Origin: CBDCME01 sp965218865 | GTDB taxonomy: Bacteria; Pseudomonadota; Alphaproteobacteria; JAAXGF01 | DNA length: 64,000 nt | Assembly (NCBI GenBank): GCA_965218865.1 | Contig: CBDCME010000076.1 | Location: 124,001 to 188,000 of the forward strand | Direction of reading: 5' to 3' | Shown: piece after piece, positions 29,694-41,211 of the stretch | How positions within the stretch are numbered: the stretch's first letter is position 1 | Layout: each line of letters starts with the position of its first letter | Position numbers and translations under genes: made by a program | The notes under the pieces: model-generated | The model's input: only the letters and a program-made list of their open reading frames with translations | Databases searched by the model: none | Told to the model about the DNA's origin: nothing

Positions 29694-30092
29694 CTAGATG
29701 ATCTCGCAAAGGACCTCTCCGCCCACGTTCGCGGCATGGGCCTCGCTGTCCGACATCACGCCCCGCGGCGTCGACAGGATAGAAATTCCAAGTCCATTAC
29801 AAATCCTCGGCAAGCTCTTTATGGACGAGTAAACGCGCCGGCCCGGCCTGGATACCCGTTTCACCGTCTGTATCACGGCCTCACCATCGTGATATTTCAA
29901 CTCGATCTTCAACTCGGCCTTGCCGTCCCCGGCCTCGTGCCGCGAATAGCCGCGAATGTAACCATCGCGCTTGAGCACGTCGAGAACGCGCGCCCGCAAT
30001 CGCGAGGCCGGCGAGTCCACCGCCGTAAGCCGTGCCCGTTGGCCGTTGCGTATCCGTGTCAACATGTCCCCAAGGGGGTCACTCATCGTCAT
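29694..30092 (-). CDS. rpsH: 30S ribosomal protein S8
   Basis: The 132-residue protein starts MTMSDPLGDMLTRIRNGQRA. Its C-terminal STPRGVMSDSEAHAANVGGEVLCEI (read in two blocks, STPRGVM and GGEVLCEI) is the S8 signature. S8 binds the central domain of 16S rRNA and, in E. coli, represses the spc operon. AGGTGGG precedes the ATG. Confidence 0.96.
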   Translation of the reverse strand: MTMSDPLGDMLTRIRNGQRARLTAVDSPASRLRARVLDVLKRDGYIRGYSRHEAGDGKAELKIELKYHDGEAVIQTVKRVSRPGRRVYSSIKSLPRICNGLGISILSTPRGVMSDSEAHAANVGGEVLCEII

Positions 30093-30105
30093 CGTCCCAC
30101 CTTCC

Positions 30106-30411
30106 TCACCAACTCGATTTCACCATTCCGGGGATCTCTCCGACCGACGCAAGCGCGCGCAAGGCGATCCGCGAGATCTTGAATTTGCGGTAATAGCCGC
30201 GGGGCCGCCCCGTCACTTCGCAGCGGTTGCGCACCCGCACCTTGGTCGAGTTCCGAGGCAACGCCGATAGCTTCAGCCGCGCCGCGAACCGATCTTCCTT
30301 CGGCAAGGCGCGGTCGTTCGCGATCGCCCGCAACGCCGCCCGTTTTTGGGCGTACTTTGCCACCAGCGCCCGCCGACGCTCATTTTTTTTGATAGCACTT
30401 AGTTTCGCCAT
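30106..30411 (-). CDS. rpsN: 30S ribosomal protein S14
   Basis: The 101-residue protein is the long, zinc-free S14 form: MAKLSAIKKNERRRALVAKY at the start and RNRCEVTGRPRGYYRKFKISR with no CxxC pairs. It lies between rplE and rpsH in the usual spc order. Confidence 0.96.
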   Translation of the reverse strand: MAKLSAIKKNERRRALVAKYAQKRAALRAIANDRALPKEDRFAARLKLSALPRNSTKVRVRNRCEVTGRPRGYYRKFKISRIALRALASVGEIPGMVKSSW

Positions 30412-30437
30412 TCAAACCAGCTCCGAGTCAATCTCCG

Positions 30438-30980
30438 TCAATTCACGATCGGCAACCGAAAACCCATTAACAGGGCTTGCGCTTCCCGGTTCGTTTTCGC
30501 CGTCGTGACGATCACGATGTCGAGTCCCCGAATCTTGTCGACTTTGTCGTAATCGATTTCGGGAAACACGATCTGTTCCTTCAGTCCCAACGCGTAGTTG
30601 CCGAAACCGTCGAAGCTCTTCCCCGAAACGCCACGGAAGTCACGAACCCGGGGCAAGGCGATGGTCACGAGACGATCGAGAAACTCGTACATCCGATCGC
30701 GGCGCAAGGTCACCTTGCAGCCGACGCGCATTCCTTCGCGTAGCTTGAACGCGGCTACGGATTTCTTGGCCCTGATGATGATTGGTTTTTGTCCCGCGAT
30801 CGCGGTCAGGTCCCTGGCCGCGGCGTCGACCTGCTTGCTGTCCGCGGTTCCCTCGCCGACACCCATGTTGAGGACGATCTTTTCGAGCCGTGGCACCTGC
30901 AGCGGATTGCCATAGCCGAACTGCTCCCGCAGTGCCGGTCGCAAGACATTGTCGTAATGATCCCACAATCGAGGTTTCAT
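30438..30980 (-). CDS. rplE: 50S ribosomal protein L5
   Basis: From ATG 30980 (MKPRLWDHYDNVLRPAL) the protein has 180 residues; an upstream extension in the open frame lacks family support. Motifs LEKIVLNMGVGEG, KPIIIRAKKSVAAFKLREG and RDFRGVSGKSFDGFGNY identify L5, which binds 5S rRNA and contacts S13. It lies 38 bases after rplX. Confidence 0.97.
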   Translation of the reverse strand: MKPRLWDHYDNVLRPALREQFGYGNPLQVPRLEKIVLNMGVGEGTADSKQVDAAARDLTAIAGQKPIIIRAKKSVAAFKLREGMRVGCKVTLRRDRMYEFLDRLVTIALPRVRDFRGVSGKSFDGFGNYALGLKEQIVFPEIDYDKVDKIRGLDIVIVTTAKTNREAQALLMGFRLPIVN

Positions 30981-31018
30981 CCCGCGCTCCCTAGGTCCCC
31001 GACAACGGCGCGGCGCGG

Positions 31019-31342
31019 TCAAGCATCGATCACCTCGCCCGAGCGCTTGGCGTAACGGACCTTGCGGCCGTCCTCGAGCAGGCGGTATCCGACCCGAGTC
31101 GGCTGGTCCGTCTTGGGATCCACGTAGGCGATGTTCGAGACGTGGATGGGCATCTCCTTTTCGACGATACCGCCCGCGCTCGACGAGGTCGGCCGGGTAT
31201 GGCGCTTCACCATGTTGACCCCCTGAACCAAGACACGGCGTTCCTTGGGAAATACCTTCAGGACTTCGCCGCGTTTGCCGCCGTCGCGGCCATGAACGAC
31301 GACAACATTGTCGCCCTTCTTGATCCGGAGCTTCTCCGCCAT
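31019..31342 (-). CDS. rplX: 50S ribosomal protein L24
   Basis: The ATG at 31342 shares one base with the rplN stop (TGATG). The 107-residue protein has the KOW motif KLRIKKGDNVVVVHGRDGGKRG and VKRHTRPTSSSAGGIVEKE. L24 is an assembly initiator protein. Normal length. Confidence 0.96.
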   Translation of the reverse strand: MAEKLRIKKGDNVVVVHGRDGGKRGEVLKVFPKERRVLVQGVNMVKRHTRPTSSSAGGIVEKEMPIHVSNIAYVDPKTDQPTRVGYRLLEDGRKVRYAKRSGEVIDA

Positions 31343-31710
31343 CACAAGACCTCCGGCGCCAAGGAAATGATCTTCATGAACTTCTTCGCCCGCAATTCCC
31401 GGGTCACCGGACCGAAGATCCGGGTCCCGATGGGCTCGCCCTGGCGCGTAATCAGCACCGCCGCGTTGCGGTCGAAGCGAATCGCCGAGCCGTCGGGTCG
31501 GCGGATTTCCTTGGACGTCCGGACGACGACGGCGCGGTGGATGTCGCCCTTCTTGACCTTGCCTCGGGGAATCGCGTCCTTCACCGAAACGACGATGACG
31601 TCACCGACCGAGGCCGTCATCCTTTTCGATCCTCCCAACACCTTGATGCACTGGACTCGGCGGGCGCCCGAATTGTCGGCGACGTTCAGATTGGTTTCCA
31701 TTTGAATCAT
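31342..31710 (-). CDS. rplN: 50S ribosomal protein L14
   Basis: From ATG 31710 (MIQMETNLNVADNSGARRVQ) the protein has the standard 122 residues. The block AVVVRTSKEIRRPDGSAIRFD is diagnostic of L14, which contacts 16S rRNA at the subunit interface. It lies 23 bases after rpsQ; the stop overlaps rplX. Confidence 0.97.
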   Translation of the reverse strand: MIQMETNLNVADNSGARRVQCIKVLGGSKRMTASVGDVIVVSVKDAIPRGKVKKGDIHRAVVVRTSKEIRRPDGSAIRFDRNAAVLITRQGEPIGTRIFGPVTRELRAKKFMKIISLAPEVL

Positions 31711-31733
31711 GGCGCATACCCCCATCCCCACAT

Positions 31734-31964
31734 CTAGGCGGGAATTACCTCCCAAGTCTTCGACTTCGAGAAGGGACGCGACTCACGAATGCGCACGACG
31801 TCGCCGACCTTGCACGTTTCTTGTTCGTCGTGGGCGGCGTATTTCTTGGAGCGGCGAACGACCTTCTTGTACACGGGGTGGGCAAAACGGCGGTCGACCT
31901 TCACGATGACCGTCTTCGCGCCGGCGTTGCTGACCACGGTTCCCTGTAATACGTGTCTCGTCAT
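31734..31964 (-). CDS. rpsQ: 30S ribosomal protein S17
   Basis: The 76-residue OB-fold protein has GTVVSNAGAKTVIVKVDRRFAHPVYKK (seen as GTVVSNAGAKTVIV and HPVYKKVV) and VGDVVRIRESRPFSKSKTW, the S17 signature. It follows rpmC by 3 bases. Confidence 0.96.
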   Translation of the reverse strand: MTRHVLQGTVVSNAGAKTVIVKVDRRFAHPVYKKVVRRSKKYAAHDEQETCKVGDVVRIRESRPFSKSKTWEVIPA

Positions 31965-31967
31965 CCC

Positions 31968-32174
31968 CTACACCCCTGGCGACGTTCCGGACTTCCGCCC
32001 GCGCATGAGCGTCTTGATCCGGGCGATGTCCCGCCGTACGTGGCGCATGCGCGCCGTGTTCTCCAACTGGCCGGTCGCCCTCTGAAAGCGAAGATTGAAC
32101 GCTTCCCTCTTGAGCTGAAAAAGATCCGCCCCCAGTTCATCGTCGGTCTTCGCCCGAATCTCTTCCGCCTTCAC
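31968..32174 (-). CDS. rpmC: 50S ribosomal protein L29
   Basis: The 68-residue helical-hairpin protein has the L29 patterns ELGADLFQLKREAFNLRFQ and the Arg-rich RHVRRDIARIKTLMRGR. L29 forms part of the trigger-factor docking site at the exit tunnel. It starts 3 bases after rplP. Confidence 0.96.
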   Translation of the reverse strand: MKAEEIRAKTDDELGADLFQLKREAFNLRFQRATGQLENTARMRHVRRDIARIKTLMRGRKSGTSPGV

Positions 32175-32177
32175 GGC

Positions 32178-32597
32178 TCAGTCCTCCTCGCCCAGTCGGG
32201 TCACCACACGGGTGGCCATGGGCAACTTGGCGGCCCCACGTTCGAAGGCCTCGTGAGCCAGATCCACGGGCACACCATCGACCTCGAAGAGTATCCGCCC
32301 GGGCTTGACGCGGCACATCCAGTAATCGGGCGACCCCTTGCCCTTGCCCATGCGGACCTCGGCCGGCTTGGTGCTCACCGGAACGTCCGGAAAAATGCAA
32401 ATCCAGATGCGCCCGGTGCGGCGCAAATGTCGCGTAATCGCCCGCCGCGCGGCCTCGATCTGCCGCGCCGTAACCCGCCCGGCGGCCATCGCCTTCAAGC
32501 CATAGGCCCCGAAGTTGAGATGGGTGCCGCCCTTGGCAACGCCCTTAACCCTGCCTTTGTGGGCCTTCCGATACTTGGTGCGTTTCGGACTCAACAT
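32178..32597 (-). CDS. rplP: 50S ribosomal protein L16
   Basis: The 139-residue protein starts MLSPKRTKYRKAHKGRVKG and has GRVTARQIEAARRAITRHLRR-type and RMGKGKGSPDYWMCRVKPG motifs. L16 organises the A-site region of 23S rRNA. It lies 21 bases after rpsC. Confidence 0.97.
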   Translation of the reverse strand: MLSPKRTKYRKAHKGRVKGVAKGGTHLNFGAYGLKAMAAGRVTARQIEAARRAITRHLRRTGRIWICIFPDVPVSTKPAEVRMGKGKGSPDYWMCRVKPGRILFEVDGVPVDLAHEAFERGAAKLPMATRVVTRLGEED

Positions 32598-32618
32598 GAT
32601 TTTCCGACCTCGCCGCGG

Positions 32619-33299
32619 TTACGACCGTCCACCGTGGAGCTCGAGCGCCCGCTTGTCCTGGGCCATGGGATCGTGGGCGAGAATTTCGCCTTTGAATACC
32701 CACACCTTGACGCCGCAGGTGCCATAGGCGGTACGCGCCGTCGCGGTACCGTAATCGACGTTGGCGCGCAGCGTGTGCAAGGGAACGCGCCCTTCCCGAT
32801 ACCACTCGGTGCGGGCGATCTCGGCCCCACCCAATCGGCCGCCACAGTTGACACGAATGCCCTGCGCCCCCAGGCGCATCGCCGACTGGACGGCACGTTT
32901 CATGGCCCGCCGGAAGCCGATACGCCGTTCGAGCTGTTGGGAGATGTTCTCGGCGACCAAATACGCGTCGATCTCGGGTTTACGGATTTCGACGATGTTC
33001 AGGTGCACGTCCGACTCGGTCATCTTGGCAAGCTCGGTACGCAAGCGTTCGATGTCGGCGCCCTTTTTCCCGATGACGACGCCCGGGCGCGCGGTGTGAA
33101 TTGTGACCCGCGCCTTTTTCGCCGGCCGCTCGATGATGATCCGGCTCACTCCGGCCTGGGTCAGACGTTCGCGCAGATATTTTCGCAAGCGAATGTCCTC
33201 GTGCAGCAAGCGGCTGTAATCGCCGGACGCGAACCAGCGCGAATTCCAGGTCCGGTTGATGCCCAGGCGCAAACCGATCGGGTTGACCTTTTGTCCCAT
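32619..33299 (-). CDS. rpsC: 30S ribosomal protein S3
   Basis: From ATG 33299 (MGQKVNPIGLRLGINRTW) the protein has 226 residues. The KH domain includes ARPGVVIGKKGADIERLR and the C-terminal domain GQGIRVNCGGRLGGAEIAR-like (GIRVNCGGRLGGAEIAR). The ATG shares one base with the rplV stop. S3 forms the mRNA entry helicase site with S4/S5. Confidence 0.97.
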   Translation of the reverse strand: MGQKVNPIGLRLGINRTWNSRWFASGDYSRLLHEDIRLRKYLRERLTQAGVSRIIIERPAKKARVTIHTARPGVVIGKKGADIERLRTELAKMTESDVHLNIVEIRKPEIDAYLVAENISQQLERRIGFRRAMKRAVQSAMRLGAQGIRVNCGGRLGGAEIARTEWYREGRVPLHTLRANVDYGTATARTAYGTCGVKVWVFKGEILAHDPMAQDKRALELHGGRS

Positions 33300-33682
33300 C
33301 AGACCGCCCCCTCGTCGCGTTCCCTCACGACCACGGTGAGGTTGCTGAAGGGCTTCACGATTCGGGCGATGCGTCCCCGGGCCCGGGCCCGCCACCGCTT
33401 CATCACCAGGCCCCGCCCGACGGTGGCCTCGGCGACCACAAGTCGGTCGACGTCGAGAGAGTGATTGTTCTCGGCATTCGCCACGGCCGACTGGAGGACC
33501 TTGCGTACGTCACCCGCTACCCGACGCCGCGAAAAGCTCAACTGGGCGAGCGCCTTCTCAACCGTCAAGCCGCGAATACTCTGGGCGATCAGGTTCAATT
33601 TGCGCGGGCTGACTCGGATCGCCTTGGCAAAAGCCATCGACTCGTTGTCCGCCAATCGCCGCGGGGCCTTCGGTTTGCCCAT
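33299..33682 (-). CDS. rplV: 50S ribosomal protein L22
   Basis: The 127-residue protein has the L22 blocks RVSPRKLNLIAQSIRGLTVEKAL and the beta-hairpin region VGRGLVMKRWRARARGRIARI that lines the exit tunnel. It starts 4 bases after rpsS and overlaps rpsC by one base. Confidence 0.96.
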   Translation of the reverse strand: MGKPKAPRRLADNESMAFAKAIRVSPRKLNLIAQSIRGLTVEKALAQLSFSRRRVAGDVRKVLQSAVANAENNHSLDVDRLVVAEATVGRGLVMKRWRARARGRIARIVKPFSNLTVVVRERDEGAV

Positions 33683-33686
33683 AGCT

Positions 33687-33965
33687 TCAGATCCTCCGTG
33701 CCTTCTTGTCGGCTGCGTGGCCGTAATAGGTGCGGGTTGGCGCGAACTCCCCGAATTTGTGGCCGACCATATTCTCGGTCACCAACACGGGAAAGAATTT
33801 CCGTCCGTTGTAAACCGCGAAGGTGAGGCCCACGAACTGCGGCAGGATCGTCGACCGTCGCGACCAAGTACGGATGACCTGCTTGCGCCCCGTTTCGCGC
33901 GCGGCATCGACCTTGGCCAAGAGATAGCCGTCGACGAAAGGCCCTTTCCATACAGAACGCGCCAC
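33687..33965 (-). CDS. rpsS: 30S ribosomal protein S19
   Basis: The 92-residue protein starts MARSVWKGPFVDGYLL and has VIRTWSRRSTILPQFVGLTF and MVGHKFGEFAPTRTYYGHAAD, all diagnostic of S19, which with S13 forms the head contact to tRNA. It lies 16 bases after rplB. Confidence 0.97.
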   Translation of the reverse strand: MARSVWKGPFVDGYLLAKVDAARETGRKQVIRTWSRRSTILPQFVGLTFAVYNGRKFFPVLVTENMVGHKFGEFAPTRTYYGHAADKKARRI

Positions 33966-33981
33966 GATGCCCGTCTCCCTC

Positions 33982-34809
33982 CTACTTCTTGCGCCGACGC
34001 CTGAGGATCAGGCGATTGGTTGCCTGATTCGAGCGCGTGCGCTTGCCCTTGGTCGGCACGCCCCACGGGGTCACCGGATGGCGACCGCCCGAGGAGCGGC
34101 CCTCGCCGCCGCCGTGCGGATGGTCGACGGGGTTCTTGGCCACCCCGCGTACCCTGGGGCGACGCCCCAGCCAACGAGACCGCCCGGCCTTGCCTAGGTT
34201 GATGTTCTGGTTGTCCGGGTTTGAAACGACGCCGATGGTCGCCATGCATTCGGCCCGCACCATCCGCTGTTCGCCCGAAGCGAGTCGTAAAAGGGCGTAG
34301 CCCGCGTCCTTTCCGATCAGTTGAACGCTGGTCCCGGCGGCGCGGGCGATCTGACCACCCTTGCCGGGTTTCATTTCCACGTTGTGAATGATCGTCCCAA
34401 CCGGAATGTTGGTCATCGGCATCGCGTTGCCGGGCTTGATGTCGACCCTATCGCCTGCAACGATCGAATCACCCGTCTCCAATCGCTGAGGCGCCAGGAT
34501 ATAGGCGTATTCACCGTCGTCGTAGAGGACCAGCGCGATAAAGGCGGAACGGTTTGGATCGTACTCGAGGCGTTCGACCTTGCCGACGACGTCGAATTTG
34601 CGGCGCTTGAAATCGATCCGCCGGTAACGCCGCTTATGTCCCCGGCCGATGCGCCAATCGGTGATCCGTCCGGCGTTGTTGCGACCACCGCTCTTGCTCG
34701 CGCCCTCGGTAAGCGCCTTGTGGGGCTTCCCCCTCCACAATCCCGCCCGGCTCACCAGCACCAGGTTCCGTTGCGAGGGTGTTCTCGGTTTGAATGTCTT
34801 CAGCGCCAT
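33982..34809 (-). CDS. rplB: 50S ribosomal protein L2
   Basis: The 275-residue protein starts MALKTFKPRTPSQRNLVLV. It has the peptidyl-transferase-proximal C-terminal motif RGVAKNPVDHPHGGGEGRSSGG containing the key His. L2 is required for subunit association. It follows rplW by 3 bases. Confidence 0.98.
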   Translation of the reverse strand: MALKTFKPRTPSQRNLVLVSRAGLWRGKPHKALTEGASKSGGRNNAGRITDWRIGRGHKRRYRRIDFKRRKFDVVGKVERLEYDPNRSAFIALVLYDDGEYAYILAPQRLETGDSIVAGDRVDIKPGNAMPMTNIPVGTIIHNVEMKPGKGGQIARAAGTSVQLIGKDAGYALLRLASGEQRMVRAECMATIGVVSNPDNQNINLGKAGRSRWLGRRPRVRGVAKNPVDHPHGGGEGRSSGGRHPVTPWGVPTKGKRTRSNQATNRLILRRRRKK

Positions 34810-34812
34810 CGC

Positions 34813-35106
34813 TCAAAGTCCCGTGGTAACGTCGATACTGTCGCCTTCGGCCAAGGTGACTATCGCCTTCTTATAATCCGATCGACGACCGAGCCGACCG
34901 CGGACGCGCTTCCATTTTCCGCGCACGCGGATCGTGTTCACGGCGGTAACCTTGACTCCGAAAAGTCCCTGAACCGCAGCCCGAATTTGCGGTTTCGTGG
35001 CCTTCAAGGGGACCCGAAAGGTCACCTGGTTGTTTTCCCCGCCCAGGGTGGATTTCTCGGTCACGACCGGGCGGCGAATGAGGTCGTACATCCGTTCCTG
35101 GATCAT
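34813..35106 (-). CDS. rplW: 50S ribosomal protein L23
   Basis: The 97-residue protein has MYDLIRRPVVTEKSTLGGE and VTFRVPLKATKPQIRAAVQ, the L23 signature. L23 is the docking site for trigger factor and SRP. Its ATG overlaps the rplD stop by four bases. Confidence 0.96.
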   Translation of the reverse strand: MIQERMYDLIRRPVVTEKSTLGGENNQVTFRVPLKATKPQIRAAVQGLFGVKVTAVNTIRVRGKWKRVRGRLGRRSDYKKAIVTLAEGDSIDVTTGL

Positions 35107-35723
35107 TGCAAACGCGTTTCCAAATGGTGCACCGCCTCGCGAGTCAGAATGAGGGTGTCACAACGGAGAATATCGTAAACGTTTGCGCCCTGCTGGGGCA
35201 GCACGTCGATGCCGGGGAGGTTCGACGCGGCGCGGGCCATATTCGGATCCACCTCGGGGCCGTCGATGAACAGGGCCGAGGTCCATTTGAGCCGGTTTAG
35301 AATTTGAGCCAGCGATTTCGTCTTGGGAGAGTCGATGCGAGCCGCGTCCAGGATCTTGAGCTTGCCTTCCGCGCATTTCGCCGAGAGCGCCATCTTGAGC
35401 GCCAGTTTGCGGACCTTCTTGGGCAGCGAAAAACCGTGATCCCGCGGATGGGGACCAAAAATCACCGAGCCGCCCCTGAACTGCGGCGAACGCCGGCTGC
35501 CCTGGCGTGCTCGGCCGGTCCCCTTTTGGCGATAGGGTTTTCCGGTCGTGCCTCTGATCTCGCCGATGCTCTTGGTCTTGTGGGTACCAGACCGCCGCTT
35601 GGCGAGCTGCCAATCGACCACCCGGCGAAGAATGTCCGGCCGAGCGCGAACGCCAAACACCGAATCGGCCAGATCGATCGAATCGGTTTCGCTCTTGTCG
35701 AAAAATACGACCTCGCACTTCAC
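35103..35723 (-). CDS. rplD: 50S ribosomal protein L4
   Basis: I choose the GTG at 35723 (KCEVVFFDKSETDSIDLADS), which gives 206 residues and has AGAGGAG eight bases upstream; the ATG at 35753 would overlap the rplC stop and add ten unsupported residues. Motifs RRVVDWQLAKRRSGTHKTKS and GTGRARQGSRRSPQFRGG are those of L4, an exit-tunnel protein and, in E. coli, the S10-operon repressor. Confidence 0.96.
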   Translation of the reverse strand: MKCEVVFFDKSETDSIDLADSVFGVRARPDILRRVVDWQLAKRRSGTHKTKSIGEIRGTTGKPYRQKGTGRARQGSRRSPQFRGGSVIFGPHPRDHGFSLPKKVRKLALKMALSAKCAEGKLKILDAARIDSPKTKSLAQILNRLKWTSALFIDGPEVDPNMARAASNLPGIDVLPQQGANVYDILRCDTLILTREAVHHLETRLQ

Positions 35724-35736
35724 CGCCGACGCTCCT

Positions 35737-36489
35737 CTAATTCTTTTCGCCATTGTCGGCCGGGGGCGCCTCGGCGCCGTCCTCCGCCGCCGGGGGTGCT
35801 TCCTCGGCAGCCGGGGCGGCGATCATGGCGGCCGGCCGCGGCGCCTCGTCGCCGACGGGACGCTTCTTGGCGTCCGAAATCATGACGTAGCCGCCCTTGG
35901 CTCCGGGAACCCCCCCCTTCAACAGGATGAGATCGTGCTGAACGTCGACCTTTACGACTTCGAGGTTTTGGATCGTGACCCGCCGGTTGCCCATCTGCCC
36001 GGCCATTTTCTTGCCCTTGAAGACTTTCCCGGGATCCTGGCTGTTACCGGTAGAACCATGCGAGCGGTGGGACACCGACACGCCATGACTCGCGCGCAAG
36101 CCAGAGAAATTATGCCGCTTCATAGCTCCCGCGAACCCCTTACCGATCGAGGTTCCGACAACATCCACAAACTGACCGGGCAGGAAATGCTCGACCGACA
36201 AGGTGGCGCCAGGTGCGATCAGCGAGTCCTCGGAGACGCGAAACTCGGCCAGCTTCCGTTTCGGTTCCACTTGCGCCTTGGCGAAATGTCCCCGCATCGG
36301 TTTGCTGACGTTCTTCACCTTGGCGGCCCCGAACCCGAGTTGTACCGCGGAGTATCCATCCCGATCGAGGGTCCGTTGGGCGACCACCTGACAGCCGTCC
36401 GCCTTGAGCACCGTGACCGGCACGTGCTCGCCCGCGTCGCTGAAAACGCGGCTCATTCCGAGCTTTTGCGCGATCAAACCGGTGCGCAC
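35737..36489 (-). CDS. rplC: 50S ribosomal protein L3 with Ala/Pro/Glu-rich C-terminal extension
   Basis: Residues 1-210 are ordinary L3 (MRTGLIAQKLGMSRVF, MKRHNFSGLRASHGVSVSHR, GNRRVTIQNLEVVKVD). About 40 further residues after KKRPVGDEAPRP are low-complexity Ala/Pro/Glu/Asp (AAPAAEEAPPAAEDGAE...). Such tails occur in some alphaproteobacterial L3 proteins; no function is assigned. Total length is 250 against about 209 in E. coli. It lies 12 bases after rpsJ. Confidence 0.96.
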   Translation of the reverse strand: MRTGLIAQKLGMSRVFSDAGEHVPVTVLKADGCQVVAQRTLDRDGYSAVQLGFGAAKVKNVSKPMRGHFAKAQVEPKRKLAEFRVSEDSLIAPGATLSVEHFLPGQFVDVVGTSIGKGFAGAMKRHNFSGLRASHGVSVSHRSHGSTGNSQDPGKVFKGKKMAGQMGNRRVTIQNLEVVKVDVQHDLILLKGGVPGAKGGYVMISDAKKRPVGDEAPRPAAMIAAPAAEEAPPAAEDGAEAPPADNGEKN

Positions 36490-36501
36490 GATTCGGCGCT
36501 C

Positions 36502-36810
36502 CTATAACTTGATTTCGACATCGACACCCGCGGCCAGATCGAGCTTCATGAGGGCGTCGACCGTCTGCGGCGTCGGATCGATGATGTCGAGAAGCCGCTT
36601 GTGGGTCCGAATTTCGAACTGTTCACGCGATTTCTTGTCGATATGGGGCGAGCGCAGAACGGTAAAGCGCTCGATTCGCGTCGGCAACGGGATCGGCCCG
36701 CGAACCCGCGCCCCGGTGCGCTTGGCCGTGTTGACGATCTCCCCGGTCGATTGATCGAGAATGCGGTGGTCGAACGCCTTCAGCCTTATGCGTATATTCT
36801 GATTTTCCAT
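36502..36810 (-). CDS. rpsJ: 30S ribosomal protein S10
   Basis: From ATG 36810 (MENQNIRIRLKAFDHRILD) the protein has 102 residues, with GPIPLPTRIERFTVLRSPHIDKKSREQFE-type sequence (seen as PLPTRIERFTVLRSPH). S10 is both a ribosomal protein and NusE. It starts the S10 operon but follows tufA by only 24 bases, so the str and S10 operons are joined. Confidence 0.96.
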   Translation of the reverse strand: MENQNIRIRLKAFDHRILDQSTGEIVNTAKRTGARVRGPIPLPTRIERFTVLRSPHIDKKSREQFEIRTHKRLLDIIDPTPQTVDALMKLDLAAGVDVEIKL

Positions 36811-36834
36811 GTCGCTGTCCCGCCCGCCCAATCG

Positions 36835-38025
<1,191 letters not shown>

Positions 38026-38079
38026 CGCGACCCATCTCCGTAATTGCGGTTGTGTCGTTACGCCAACCCAACGACCATC

Positions 38080-40155
<2,076 letters not shown>

Positions 40156-40184
40156 CGCGAAATACCCTGTTCAATTCCGCCCGT

Positions 40185-40655
40185 CTACCAGCGGTAATGC
40201 GAGAAGGCCTTGTTGGCTTCGGCCATGCGGTGCGTGTCCTCGCGTTTCTTTACCGAGGCACCGCGGTTGTTCGAAGCGTCGAGAAGCTCGGCCGAAAACC
40301 GGGCCGTCATAGTGTGCTCCGGGCGCCGCCGAGCGACGCCGACGATCCACCGAATGGCCAACGTCTGGCGGCGGTGGGACTGGACCTCGATCGGGACTTG
40401 ATATGTCGCTCCCCCCACCCGCCGGGAACGAACCTCGATCAGGGGCCGCACGTTGTCCAAGGCTTCGTGAAATACCTTGAGCGGATCCTGACCGGTCTTT
40501 TCCTTAATCGAATCGAAGGCGCCGTAAAGAATCTGTTCCGCCACCGACTTCTTGCCACAACGCATGAGACAACTCATGAACTTCGTGACCACGGCACCGC
40601 CGTATTTGGGATCGGAGAGAATATCGCGCTTTTCGGCCGCCCGGCGACGGGACAT
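40185..40655 (-). CDS. rpsG: 30S ribosomal protein S7
   Basis: The 156-residue protein starts MSRRRAAEKRDILSDPKYGG and has VRPLIEVRSRRVGGATYQVP and RHTMTARFSAELLDA-type motifs of S7, which organises the 30S head. In E. coli it is the translational repressor of the str operon. It follows rpsL by 12 bases. Confidence 0.97.
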   Translation of the reverse strand: MSRRRAAEKRDILSDPKYGGAVVTKFMSCLMRCGKKSVAEQILYGAFDSIKEKTGQDPLKVFHEALDNVRPLIEVRSRRVGGATYQVPIEVQSHRRQTLAIRWIVGVARRRPEHTMTARFSAELLDASNNRGASVKKREDTHRMAEANKAFSHYRW

Positions 40656-40667
40656 CTGAGTTCCCCT

Positions 40668-41039
40668 CTACTTCGGGCGTTTGGCGCCGTATTTCGAGCG
40701 CCGTTGACGTCGGTCCTGTACCCCTTGGGTGTCGAGGGTGCCGCGGATGATGTGATAACGCACGCCGGGTAAATCCTTGACCCGTCCGCCCCGGATCAAA
40801 ACCACCGAATGTTCTTGCAAATTATGGCTTTCGCCGGGGATGTAACTGGTGACTTCGAAGGCATTGGTGAGCCGTACCCGCGCGACCTTGCGCAAGGCGG
40901 AGTTCGGCTTTTTCGGAGTCGTCGTGTAGACGCGCGTACAGACGCCCCGTTTCTGGGGACAGCCCTGCATCGCCGGAACCTTGTTCCGGGCCAGGGGTCG
41001 AGTCCGCGGCTTGCGGATCAACTGCTGAATCGTCGGCAT
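40668..41039 (-). CDS. rpsL: 30S ribosomal protein S12
   Basis: From ATG 41039 (MPTIQQLIRKPRTRPLARNK) the protein has 123 residues; GAGGG lies five bases upstream. The streptomycin-determining motifs are wild-type in form: TTPKKPNSALRKVARVRL (Lys43 region) and GGRVKDLPGVRYHIIRG (Lys88 region). It is the first gene of the str operon. Confidence 0.98.
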   Translation of the reverse strand: MPTIQQLIRKPRTRPLARNKVPAMQGCPQKRGVCTRVYTTTPKKPNSALRKVARVRLTNAFEVTSYIPGESHNLQEHSVVLIRGGRVKDLPGVRYHIIRGTLDTQGVQDRRQRRSKYGAKRPK

Positions 41040-41090
41040 CGAATTCCCTCTAAAAACACCCCGGTTCGGCGTAAAGCCGCACAAAAATCT

Positions 41091-41139
41091 CTCATGCGAA
41101 ACAAACCGGCGCAACACCCCCCGGTTTGTTTCGCATGAG
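41091..41139 (-). terminator. 19-bp perfect hairpin with U tract between rpoC and rpsL (terminator or leader attenuator)
   Basis: CTCATGCGAAACAAACCGG at 41091-41109 pairs perfectly with 41121-41139 around an 11-base loop. On the minus strand it is followed by AGATTTTT. A sigma70-like promoter lies upstream of it on the same strand (41212-41240), so transcripts for rpsL must pass through it. It may terminate rpoBC transcription, attenuate the str operon, or both. Confidence 0.65.
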
Positions 41140-41211
41140 CAAAACGCCTACATGTTTCCGTGACGCGTTTAGGACTGCAGCATCCTACCACCGGCCTCGG
41201 AAAGAGGGCGC

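Noticed and set aside
31953..33464. A 503-codon plus-strand open frame across the ribosomal-protein genes
   Set aside because: It lies opposite rpsQ-rpmC-rplP-rpsC-rplV and is a GC-rich antisense frame without family resemblance.
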